A stretch of 64,000 bases of DNA from Coleophoma eucalyptorum. Taxonomy: Eukaryota; Ascomycota; Leotiomycetes; Helotiales; Dermateaceae. The stretch covers positions 1-64,000 of the forward strand of contig JALRME010000006.1 of NCBI GenBank assembly GCA_026120035.1, written 5' to 3'. Position numbers and translations under genes: made by a program. A model generated the notes under the pieces. It was given only the letters and a program-made list of their open reading frames with translations, made no database searches and was not told where the DNA came from. Position 1 is the stretch's first letter; every line of letters begins with the position of its first letter. This document shows positions 1 through 10,150 of this stretch, piece by piece.

Positions 1-99
1 TTGATATAACAAATTCCCCACAAATAGGGTACGAAGCAGAACAAAGTTCAGCTTGATTAGGCAAATTGGATGTCTCATTGCCAAAAAAGGAGGACTCTC

Positions 100-147
100 G
101 GGGGGGGGGGGGGGGGGGCCCGCCCCCCCCCCCCCCCCCCCCCCCCC
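100..147. repeat. G19/C25 homopolymer palindrome
   Basis: Nineteen G residues (100-118) are followed by three C, one G (122) and twenty-five C (123-147). The two halves are complementary and would form a GC hairpin with almost no loop. Nothing else in the window resembles it. It may be a genuine G-run inverted repeat, but a collapsed or artificially joined assembly point is at least as likely, because such tracts are hard to sequence. The rest of 1-652 holds no gene that I can support. Confidence 0.9.
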
Positions 148-652
148 AGAAGAGGGTGTCCTAAATTTCATGTTTCTTGTTTATACAATTGCTCATCAAG
201 CACATTGACCTATCGTATGCTGTGATTTTCTGCGAAAATTTTAAGCATTAACTTGTAGTAGAAATAGGAGATGGTTGGTAGCTGATCCAAGGTTTTAATC
301 AGAACTGCAGAGCTGCTTCGGAAATTCTGAAATTCTGAAATTCGGCTCAGGTGTTGGCACTTGACGTAAAATACGTGTGGATTATTACTTTCTTCATCTT
401 TGGCTTGAGCTTGCCTGTTACGTGGTTCAGGCAATGGATTACGATGGGCAAAATGAGAAGTGATGGGGGTATATACTTGGCGGGAAAAGTACCATATAGA
501 GTTTTGCCCTGGATGATGATACCGTTTGATTTCACAGATATACTATTAAAATCTGGTCATTGTCGGATTGGAATTGCTATTTGAAGTTAATCACTACACT
601 TCAAATAATGGACCTCGGGATCTCCTTGAGAAACTACCCCTTTCAAGCCTCC

Positions 653-1699
653 TTACAAACACTGCGAGTAATATGCACTGGCAACTGTGCATACATACGG
701 ACTAACACAAGCCGTGGGTCCTGTATACCCTATACCGCCACACTGACCATAATGCGCAACATTACCAGAACCAGACGTTGAAGTCGGTGTAGTTGTACTT
801 GTTGTTTTCGCAGTAGTTGCAATAGTAGAGGTCGATGCGGCGCTGAGTTTATTGTTGACAAATGTGAGTGCAGCTTGGCCGTACTCAGTGCCATAACCCT
901 GATGTGTGGCCGCATCGCTGCCATTGCAACAGTAGGGATCGGCAGCGTCGCAATAGGATTGGATTTTAGATGCTGAGGGGCATTGGAAACCAGACGGACG
1001 GGGTGCGAACTTTTATTAAGGAGTCAGATGTTAATGAAGGTATAAATGGTGCAAGAATAACGAGGGAGCGGGTTAGTGCAAACTTACTCCTGAGGCTTGA
1101 CATGTTCCCACGTTGTAGGATAGGCCTGGGATATAGCGTGGATCACCCATGAAAATGGCAGCTTTAATCATAGTGATGGCAGAAGCTTGGATAGGGATCG
1201 CGGTGTTGGTGAGGCCTTCATTGGTATCTCCACCACCGCAGAAAGCATCATCCATGATCTGGCCGCCCTAATTCACAAGATCAGCATAACGCCCACCAGC
1301 AGGACATGCCTGAGCATAGGGAATATAAAAATGCAATACCTGAGAATACCCAACCAATACAAGCTGAGTATTGGGACACATAGTATTATAGGAATTCACA
1401 GCAGATGCAACAGCTGCGACACCCGCAATGACCGAGTTTGCATAGCTCACTCCTCCGCAGCTGGATTGACCACCACAAGCTGGGTAGACAATTGCCTCGG
1501 AGGTGGAGCCTGGATGGGCATTCAGAATCAGATTGACAACCACTCCGGCCGTGCCATACCCCGCTGATGCAGTGGTCTCACGAGCGCCGAAGATGTGGAT
1601 GTCTGGGCAGCTTTGGCGAGTCTCTAGGTTGAGCGCTGAATCAAGTGGACTGGCAGTTGCACCAGCGACAAGAAGGGCCGTCACAAAAGGGAGCATCAT
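653..1699 (-). CDS. Secreted acetylxylan esterase, CE5 family, with C-terminal CBM1
   Basis: Removes acetyl groups from acetylated xylan outside the cell. Three exons on the minus strand: 1699-1340, 1267-1088 and 1009-653, giving 298 residues. A signal peptide (about 1-19) and short propeptide precede the mature start near [13 protein letters not shown], which is typical of CE5 acetylxylan esterases. The nucleophile motif GYSQG (Ser119) is interrupted by intron 1 just before its last Gly. Likely triad partners are Asp204 in ADPYCCNG and His216 in THQGYG. Paired cysteines match the family. A Thr/Ser-rich linker (about 236-264) leads to a fungal CBM1 (266-298; [13 protein letters not shown] to YYSQCL) that should anchor the enzyme to cellulose. 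Cutinase shares the fold, but the AXE-specific start and [11 protein letters not shown] favour acetylxylan esterase. Confidence 0.94.
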
Positions 1700-2600
1700 T
1701 TTGAGTATGTGGCGAAGTGAGGAATCTAGGGATTCGATTTGTGGGTAGCTTTGCGAATGATGATATGAGGTCCATCGAATCGGGAACTATCTCTGAAGAT
1801 ATACTTGGAAGCCAACAAGAAAAAGAAGGCAAACAAGCTACTCTATTCAGCCGCGGGCAAAATAGAGGTTAAACAAGCATAGCTCATAAATCGGGACTGT
1901 TATTTTTCCCAGTGTTGATTCCGGGCCTGCGGACCACCAAATCGTTTCCTAACACCAGCAGGCACTATCCAGATGGCAGGATGAATTGCAGATATATCAA
2001 GTGCCAGTATCCTGCAGCTCCGGTATTCAATTTACCCCGGATTTTTCATCAGGGGTAAGACTTATAGCCGGCATTGGGCATATGTTTCTGATGCTTTGCG
2101 TGTGGACAGAAAACACAAGCTGGTTAATGCCGAGATGCAAATAGCCTAAAATAAGCTTTGGTCTGATATATGAGATGACACAGCCTGGCCGTTTAATCTT
2201 GGAGGCCGCGGGGAAGCTGATCTTGAGAAACATTCAGCCTTAGATCTAAGTATAAAGTACGGTAATATAGCAAGGTCTGATTGATATAGAACGGATAAAA
2301 GGTTAGGTCTGGTTGGGATTCAACTGCACGTGCTGGGCAATGCCAAGGACCCCGAAAAGCTTACCGAAAGACAAGGAAAGAGTAAGACAGCACGCAAATA
2401 AGTGGACATGCAAATGGCTGTAAGCTATGTGTCAAAGCATGCCCTAGAGGGAAGGAAAGAGAGAATAGTGCAGCTTGAATGGCGTATCCAGCGACGGCAA
2501 GAGCTTATAGTAGTAGCATGTCTGGTCACTTGCCCATGACTTCAGTAGGCCGTTGCATGGCGCCGTCTTTTCTGTCTGCAAAGAGAACCTCCCAATGGTG
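1700..2600. other. Upstream region of the acetylxylan esterase gene
   Basis: No convincing gene. On the minus strand CCGGGG at 2040-2035, about 336 bp before the esterase ATG, fits the SYGGRG consensus of the fungal carbon-catabolite repressor CreA/CRE1. One match to such a short degenerate site is weak evidence. Short open frames here resemble no family I know. Confidence 0.3.
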
Positions 2601-4400
2601 CTACTCATTCTAAGAAAGAAAGGAAAAAAAAAGAAAAAAAAGGAGAAAAAAGAGGGGAAAAAAGTCTTTTAACACCTACGTAATTGCTTGGTTGGCCAGA
2701 CGTCCAATAGGTGGCACTGCAATTGTTTCCTTGCGTGAGCGTTCAATAGAAAAGATCATGGGATGTTGATTCTTCCTCTGGCTTTTGATCTTCATCCTTA
2801 CCCCCCTGTGTACTTGACAACAGGACGGGCGGCACCATCTCTGCAATTTGGATCTCGCGGACTGCAGCTCATCTTCCATCGACAATCTTGGGTGGTGGTT
2901 CTGGAACAGCTCTGCGGAGAGATGTGCTCCAGAGGCAACATGACGCTGCCGACTGTCTGTGCCCGATGCTGTGAGCTTCCTCATTGCGTGATGATTTCTG
3001 CGATCGAGATGGCCGTGAGCAGCCAATTGCTCATCATGTCCCGGTTCGGCAAGCTCACCGTCAAGCAACAGAGCAGAATCCCACACGCTGTGGAGAATAT
3101 ATCGTCACACACCGAGTACAAGGGATACGGGGGCAGATACAGTAGAAGAGACAAGCACATCATTGAGCTGGCTCTTAGAATGTGCAAGTTTGCATCGTCG
3201 AATCCTGCTCTCCTCGGTGTCAAAGCAACCCCACAGGCACAGGCCCACCATGATGATGAAAGAAGAGCCTCGATCCCTGTTGGACCCTTGATGCATTGTT
3301 TTTCTCCAAGCCCCCACTCTGGATGGATTCTGGTGTGTAATGGCTCAGCCCTCGTCCTTCCCTTTGATGCAGAGAAGGGCAGCATATGAAGAAAAGGGGA
3401 AGAGAGGAGGCAAGGTGTAGTACAGAACAGGACCGGACAGTACAGCTGTACATTCACGTTGAGAAGTGGCCGTTGCCCGAGTGTTGTTGCCCCACTGTTG
3501 GTCTCCCAGCAGCCAGGAGACCGGAGTGGAGAGCTGGAGCCCCTGGAACAAAGTCGGATCAAGATTCGCCGCCCGCGTACCTGAGCGTAATATCACGTGA
3601 CCAATGCCCCTCCAGATGATGGCCGGCCATACTATTTTGGGCAAAGTGCCGGATACGGATAAGAGACCGACGTCCCCGCGATAGCGGTGTGAAGTCTGGA
3701 AGCGCTGCAGCAGAATGCAGATGCAAAGTACCGTTAACTTCCCAAACTGTCACCGGCTTACTTGGTGATTTGCCGACATAGCTATCATGCCTTCAAACAT
3801 TAGATGATGCACCCTCTCGAAACCGAACCACTTTCCGCTTCCAGAGCGGGCAATGGGTGTAGGTGTAGGTGTGTGTATGAGACGAGTTGAGTCACATCAG
3901 CCTTTCGTTATGACTGCCGCCATGACTCGATTTGCGGCTCAAGGGCCCTAGTGGCGTTGCCTCTGGCATTGGCTTTCCGTTTTCGCGAGGAGCAGCTTTT
4001 TTTTTGCAGAGAATGGATTCGCGCTTTGTTTCGCGGCCTTTGCGCCTTGAGCCGCTGCCAACGAAACGAACGCCTAGTCCAAGTCGTGGAGAGGGGGTGG
4101 AGGGTGGTGGTGATGAGAATGCCATGTCCCCTACAGCCAAAGGCGGCTATGGAGGATCGCGGACTGAAGGGGTAGGTAGGTTCAGTACCTGTTCGGGCAA
4201 TGTGCGAGAGTTGGGGGAGTGGCCAGCTTTTGACTTTCTCGTGCGATCGATGCCAGCTCCCTTGCTTTGCTTTTTGGTCTGCTCAACCTTACGACACGGT
4301 ACCTTAGGGATGATCTAATGGCATCATTCTCCCGCGATCGTGGTGCTGCGCTCTCGTGTCCCCCTCATCGTCCGTCACCTTCCCTTCCCCATAATATGAG
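2600..4400. other. Gene-poor stretch, nothing recognised
   Basis: An A-rich purine tract (about 2610-2665) is followed by mixed sequence with several overlapping open frames of 100-210 codons on both strands (for example 2763-3389 plus and 3562-2981 minus). They overlap one another, show no domain or signal peptide, and have no convincing splice extension. They look like chance frames in moderately GC-rich DNA. Confidence 0.5.
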
Positions 4401-4433
4401 GTGATAGCAACAACGCTCTGGTCTCGTGCCCCA

Positions 4434-4443
4434 TATATATAAG
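4434..4443 (+). promoter_or_regulatory. TATA-like element, candidate core promoter of the acidic-protein gene
   Basis: TATATATAAG lies about 760 bp before the ATG at 5200. A C/T-rich tract follows at about 4684-4735, as at many filamentous-fungal transcription starts. Together they suggest a start near 4470-4740 and therefore a leader of several hundred nucleotides. Inference from composition only. Confidence 0.35.
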
Positions 4444-4814
4444 TGCCACTTCACCAATATGCGACGAGCTTGATGCAAGCAAATGTCCCCCCCTTGCAGC
4501 CATGGAGGAACGACTTGTTCGTCCAGCGAAGCCTCCCCTTCGCTCTGGCGGTGAAGTGCCGTGGCAGCCAATCAACGCCCGCCATTGGCCGTTTTACCTC
4601 TGATGGCTCATCGCTGTCATCGAGTGGGTCCGCTCTACAACCCAAGCGACTTAGCGCCGAAAGGTCGAAAAGAACATTTTTGAATCTTCCCCTCCTAGGC
4701 CGCCTCTTCTCTTCTCTTTCCTCTCAGCATCACCAATTCCCACCCAGACAACGAAGTCACACTATTCAATACGAATACCATCCCCTTCACCATACCTAAC
4801 CTTCGTCGAGAATC

Positions 4815-4985
4815 ATGCCGCTGGCAATCGCTGAGCTGTGAACGCCCACTGCGGGCATGCCTCCACCGGAGCGTGCTCGTAGTCCTTCAGCCAACGAGAC
4901 CTTCAATCAACTCACATCGACCCCGACGAAGCACCAGACTTTCCGTGTCTACAGCCGCATCTGGCGTGTCAGAAAGCCTGCTTAA
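4815..4985 (+). promoter_or_regulatory. Two uORFs in the leader of the acidic-protein gene
   Basis: uORF1 (4815-4841) encodes 8 residues, MPLAIAEL. uORF2 (4857-4985) starts 15 nt later and encodes 42 residues beginning MPPPERARSP and ending IWRVRKPA. Both end more than 200 nt before the main ATG at 5200, so reinitiation is possible. Whether they are in the mRNA depends on the unproven transcription start. Confidence 0.4.
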
Positions 4986-5199
4986 TACTATCAATTTCCG
5001 ATCGAGCTGTACTCTTGGTGAAAGAGGGACACTCTATCCGCGAGCGACCTATTCTACTCTCCGATTCCGACTTCCTCAATTTCTCAAATCTCACTACATC
5101 ACCCTCTGAGGCCTCTGTGATTACTCGGCTTACCACCCACCCCAAACTTTAAACTCGAGAAAGACTCTTAAAAAGAAAGTTATCTACCCTATCTACAAA

Positions 5200-6920
5200 A
5201 TGTCACGCAATTTGCGACACAAGCAACCCGCGACCCCTGGCCGGAAAACTGTTCGGAGAAGTTCTCGAACCACGGATACATCGGACGATGATTACGCCGG
5301 GGTGGACTTGATTAGCGATTCTGAAGAAGAAGAGCCAGATGTTGAGGTGGCCGAGGAACAAGCCATCATTGATTCGGAAGAAGACGATGATGATGCTCCA
5401 ACTCCTCGGCCCTCAGTTGACGAGCAAAGCTGGGAAGGCTTTGACACAACCTCTCAAGATGATGTCCTAGGTGGAGACGGTGCCTTTTTTGACGATCACA
5501 TGGCACGTATGAACAAGCCTGACATCGATACTCAAATCACGGCATGGAATGCCACGAATGGACAGACGGACGATGAGGAGACCCCCGAGGCACGGCGTGT
5601 GCGCTTTGACTTGGGTTCCGATAGCAGCGACTCCCTCTCCGACAATGATGACAATATCTTTCCAGATATTTTCCTAGACCAGAACAGTCTTGATCCCGCC
5701 TTTCGTAAGATCATTGAGAACGGAGACGAAGCCGACGATGATCCTGCTTCTAGCAACGACGGTTCATACTGGGACTTCCGAGGCAGTGATGCCGAGGATG
5801 CCGCAGATGGATCTGATAACGAAGATAACAAGAGCCAAAGCTCTGTGTCTTCTAGTGGCTATGAAAGTGGGTGGTTCAGAATAGATACTTGTCAATTGAT
5901 GCTAACATGATGTCTCCAGCTGATGAGGGTGAAACCACCGAAGAAGATCTCCCTCCTGAGAGATACATATCCGGCCGATCCGTTCTTGCACAACCATCTA
6001 GTGACGACTCTGATTCTGAATCCGAGGAAGACATCACCTTAATCCGACGCAAATTCAGACCAGCTCAGCGGGGGCCCAAGCTTGGATCCTGGGTTGCTGA
6101 CCGCAGCAAACCTTTTGCCATTCTTGACAACCACGGCAAAACTTTGATTATGTTCAAAGCCAAGGCACGCCGATTCAGTTTTAGTGGAGGCTCAAACCGG
6201 GTTCCCATTGGCTATGCTTCAGAGGGAGATGTCGAGACCCCTGGCGTGGAGCATATGTCTCCGATGATGAGTGACTCAGCCAATCTCATGATGAGTGCTA
6301 TGTGGCCCACTATGGATAACACTCTCGGAGGCCAAGTACTGGGTCCACCAGAAGCCTTCTATCCTCATGTCAGCGTCAACGCTGATGGCAGTTTTGCACA
6401 AGATAGTCTTTCATCTTACGATGAAGATGACATGGACGACGAGGATCTTTGGAATGTTGAAGATTTCTTAGAGTTTGGTGATAACACCACTGATGACGAG
6501 GCTGAAGCAGCGGATGAGGAGGATGACAGCGAGAACACAACAGCTGACCCACTGTCCTCCACACCAGCTCGTCCTCGCACTGCCAACGAGGAAGACCAAG
6601 TCCATCCTCTTCTCAACCATTTCAATAGTGGCGTGGTTGGTGCTTTCCGTCGCAACCAGACCCGTCATCAATTGCTGAGCCGCAACGCTGCAACCCGTGA
6701 GTCACTCGCTTTCTCTGGGCCATACAGACAAGGCACCCTCCGTGGGATCAAAGGAGGTCGTCTTGCTGCCGCAAATACTCCAATCACACCACTTCGCAAG
6801 CAGAAACTGCCCAAACCAGCTCCCCTGCCTCCAAGTCCTGGAAGCCCACTTGCCTCGCAAAAGAAGCGCAAATTTTCCGGAGAGCAAAACTCACATAAAA
6901 GAAGTCGCAGTCTCATTTAG
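5200..6920 (+). CDS. Large acidic, probably nuclear protein of unknown function
   Basis: Two exons, 5200-5866 and 5920-6920, with a 53 bp intron that has donor GTGGGT, branch GCTAAC and acceptor CCAG; 555 residues. I do not recognise the family. The first 230 residues are rich in Asp, Glu and Ser, with runs such as SDSEEEEPD and SEEDDDDAP. A less biased core (about 270-340) contains GPKLGSWVADRSKPFAIL and may be a folded conserved segment. A second acidic block (about 410-460) and a basic, Pro/Ser-rich tail with KKRKF near the end suggest nuclear import. The composition resembles chromatin or transcription-associated acidic proteins, which is inference only. The start follows the last upstream stop and opens with basic residues. 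Confidence 0.8.
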
Positions 6921-8412
6921 ACTTCTTGACGGCAGACCGAAACTATTCACGACATCTTTTGAAGAGCCAAATCTAACACTCGAATCGAATCTCGAAATGT
7001 CGATGGCAACGCCTAATGATTAACATCACAACATTACGCCCGAAGGACGGCATGACTACTCTTCGAGTCATCCCTGGCCTCAACTTTTCTTTTCCTTTTC
7101 TTCGCAATCAACAAAAGTCAACTGCTTGCTCTTGCATACGGTCTAGAAAAAGGCAAGTCATTGTCTAGATATAAAAGCAATAGACAAAAGCATTTTTATA
7201 GCGTCAAAAGTGGACGAAGGAGTGTATGGAAAAGGGAGTTTTCTTCTTTCCTGTATACAACCGTAACCGTATCATGAATTTAACCTTACTGTTCCATCTT
7301 ATTCTTTGATATTTGGCCCATTACTCATGGAAGGCGTTTCATATTGGGATCAGCTTTCAGCTTTGGGGTTAAGGAGCTCAGCGATCTTGCAATTGTTCTT
7401 CCTTTTCTAACGAGTCTCTTTTGCTCTTTCATGTGCACTTTCCTTTTCTTCTTTAAGTAGTTGAATAAGAATCCAAGTACAAACATTTCAAACCAACTCT
7501 CCCGAAGTGATGATGAAATTCGAGTGACATTGAGCCTTCACAGGGAACATACGTATAATTTCCACATTTCACATGTGTATATAACGCCAACTCGGGGCAT
7601 CTTGAATGACATCAACGGAGCATCGCACGCTTCCCCAGGCCATGCACTACCTCACTTGCCCAGCCTCTTCACATTCCCTTTGTCGCTCCAACCACACCTC
7701 ACACCCAAGGAAGAAGGCCCTTCCGCCGCTTGCCAATCAATACCGCTCCGCAACCCAACTATTGGCAACAACCCACGATACCTCTCCCTAGTCCCTCTCT
7801 GTATCCCTTCCTCCTGCCCTAGCCCCACTTCAATGGCACTCAAGCCCAACTCTCCTCTTTAATTCTTCGGATTTCTAATCCCCTCACTGACTTCGTCACT
7901 CAAGTCAACTTGTTCTGATGTCTCATACCCCCTTGCTCGCTTGATTCGAAGGTGCATCTTACTGACTTGCTCGCTTGGCTCTAGGTCGGCTCCCTTGCTC
8001 GTATCTATTTCCCTGCTTCCTTACTTTTTATTGCCACCGGCACTGAATGGTAGAATATAGTCATGAAGCTAAAGAAAGGGATATCACAAACTTACGAGTA
8101 TCATGGATGAAAGCTACTGCTGGGTTGGTCTGATGGGATCTATCTTTCGGATTCTTTTCTTTAGAGAAAGAGCTTGAAAAAAAAAGAACTACAAATACGC
8201 CTATTCCTTTCCGTCCTAGTGAAGTGGGAGTATAATACCAAAACCATTGATGAATATGATCGCAATCACCTCTTTCGCTATCCTTTAAACCAGTTTCGAC
8301 CAAACCCTAAACATACACCACAAGAAAAGAAATCGTATCAAGCCGCCAGATTCTTGGAGGACCTGCCCATCTATCTATCTTTCGACAACGATTACACTCA
8401 CGTGAGTCGAAA
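6921..8412. other. Intergenic region, convergent 3' ends
   Basis: It lies between the ends of two convergent genes. The first 300 bp are AT-rich and fit a 3' UTR. A C/T-rich stretch at about 7600-7860 is open for up to 133 codons but has no recognisable protein. No RNA gene seen. Confidence 0.5.
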
Positions 8413-9848
8413 TCAGATAACATGTCTTCCAACCTCCTTGACCTTCTTCCTCCGGCTCGTCAACGCCGTGACAGCCAGGTAGGCAACAAACATGATACCG
8501 GACACGACACCCCAGGCGATCTCGCCTCCTGTGCTATTCGCAGCGAGTTGCAAGCCGATCCCGCCGTTAACAATGGCACAGATCATAATGGAGCGACCAA
8601 ACCAGGCGTGTGCATAGCCCCAGACTGAACGTGCTTGGGTCTTGACATACGCTCGGTGGTGGATGAGGCCGAGGAAAGGCTGGACGAGGAAGAGTGCCAT
8701 GAGTACGGTTCCGAAGACGGTATGGGTGAGGCCTTGGCCGGTGTAGAGCTAAGACACAGGTTAGCACATAAGGTTGGGGAGAAGATGGGCTACTTGCCTG
8801 ATCAGTCACATCGGCGAGCTTGATACCAACAGCAAAACCGCCAAGCAACAAGGCTAGAGCGAGAATTTGTACAAGACCGTGGGTCCATAATCCCAAGCCA
8901 GTTCTCATAAGCATAGCACCTATCGGGAACAATAGAACAACCGCAATACCCATAATGATACCATGGGCCTTTTGGTAACTGATAATGGTAGCATAGCTTC
9001 CTCCCACCACAGTTGCGCCAGAATTGGGTCCAGAGCCAGCTCCGGAGGATCCATCATCGCCGTTATCGCCGCTATCATCGCCGCCAGTAGAAGTGGACGT
9101 AGGTGACGAGGCGGACCCAGTGCTTGTTGCTGAGCCAGAACTACTGCTCACGTATGGGTTGGTGTCCTGAGAGACAACCGCTTTAGTGAGATCGAAAGAG
9201 AATGTACGATACGCATTTCCAGCATGCTGAGCAATGGTCGCGGACGTCGAAGTGCTATCGAGCGCGCTCCCTTGGCCCCAAGCTGCAATCCAGGAAGAAT
9301 CTGTACTCGAGGTGCTGGACAACTTGCTGCTACCGGTACAAGTTTTGCCTAGAAAGAAATGAGACTCGCATGCAAATAGCTTCATGAGCTCAACTTACAC
9401 AAAACATTGGCCGTCATAACACCTCCACTGATACCACTTCCCGCTAGCAGAGTCAGGTCCAGACTGCTGTCATATTGCGGCTCGGAGTGTCCCTGGCCAC
9501 CACTTCGTCCACTGATGGTTACATTACCATTTCCATCGGTGTAAATGACAAAGATGGTCGAGCCAGCCATCTGGGTTCCTATTCCCATTCCGGCCCACGA
9601 ATATGAAGTTGGAGCCTTAATTTGGAAGTAAATGTCGCCGCTACCAGAAGAGGAGGTCCCTTGAGGAATCGAGACGGCATACTGGGCACCCGACGATCCT
9701 GATGGAGCATAAGTGACGGTCGCTTGTGCTGTTGACGCTGTGATGGGGGATTAGCCGCCGTGAGTGAATGCACAGGGGTAGGCAAGAAATCCATAGACAC
9801 CGTACCTAAAGCCGCAAGGGCAGGTAGCAATCTCATATTGAGCTTCAT
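8413..9848 (-). CDS. Secreted/membrane DOMON (CDH-type cytochrome) - cytochrome b561 protein
   Basis: Predicted transmembrane electron carrier passing electrons between an extracellular DOMON b-type heme and a b561 core. Four exons on the minus strand: 9848-9806, 9737-9399, 9348-8798 and 8748-8413; 422 residues. It has a signal peptide, then a DOMON/CDH-cytochrome domain (about 20-190) containing WAGMGIGTQM (candidate Met heme ligand) and QHAGNAYRTFSFDL (candidate His). A Ser/Gly/Asp-rich linker (about 195-240) precedes a five- or six-helix b561 region with helix histidines in QKAHGIIMG, LWTHGLVQ, GLTHTVFG, LIHHR and YAHAWFG. Intron 3 uses a GC donor. The cytoplasmic tail is basic (TSRRKKVKEVGR). 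Fungal relatives are usually described as iron-reductase-domain or CDH-cytochrome-like proteins; the natural partner is unknown. Confidence 0.9.
8749..8797 (-). other. GC-AG intron in the DOMON-b561 gene
   Basis: The donor reads CAG|GCAAGT and the acceptor TGTCTTAG|CTC, with branch GTGCTAACC. Exon 3 ends in phase 0 and only this GC donor keeps the conserved frame VTDQ-LYTGQG. The nearby GT (GTAGCC) would shift the frame. A strong match around the GC is normal for this minor donor class. Confidence 0.88.
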
Positions 9849-10121
9849 CTTGGCGAGTAGAGGAGTGATGAATGAAGTCGAGCAGGATACGGAAGGGGAA
9901 AAAAAAAGGGAATGAAGCAGGTGATGAGGAAGGTAGAAATAAAGAAATTGAAATGAGATCGGCAGTCGCAACGACCCTCATCCGATGGTGCAGCAAGCAC
10001 CAGAGACTATTCTGGTTGCTGTCTAGCACGGAAGCCAGACTGAAAGCTAAAAAGAGTAACAAGTGAAGGGTCGGGGATTAGAGTGACAGAAGCGAGGGCG
10101 TGTGGTGGTGGTCGCTAGCCA

Positions 10122-10150
10122 CGCTGCCATGCTGCCATGCTGCCATGCCG
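10122..10150. repeat. Short 8-bp tandem repeat
   Basis: About three and a half copies of a unit close to GCTGCCAT, the first and last copies imperfect (GCCACGCTGCCATGCTGCCA onward). Probably slippage-derived. Confidence 0.7.

Noticed and set aside
2763..3562. Open frames of about 200 codons on both strands
   Set aside because: They overlap on opposite strands, lack signal, domain or repeat structure and cannot be extended by splicing to a known protein.
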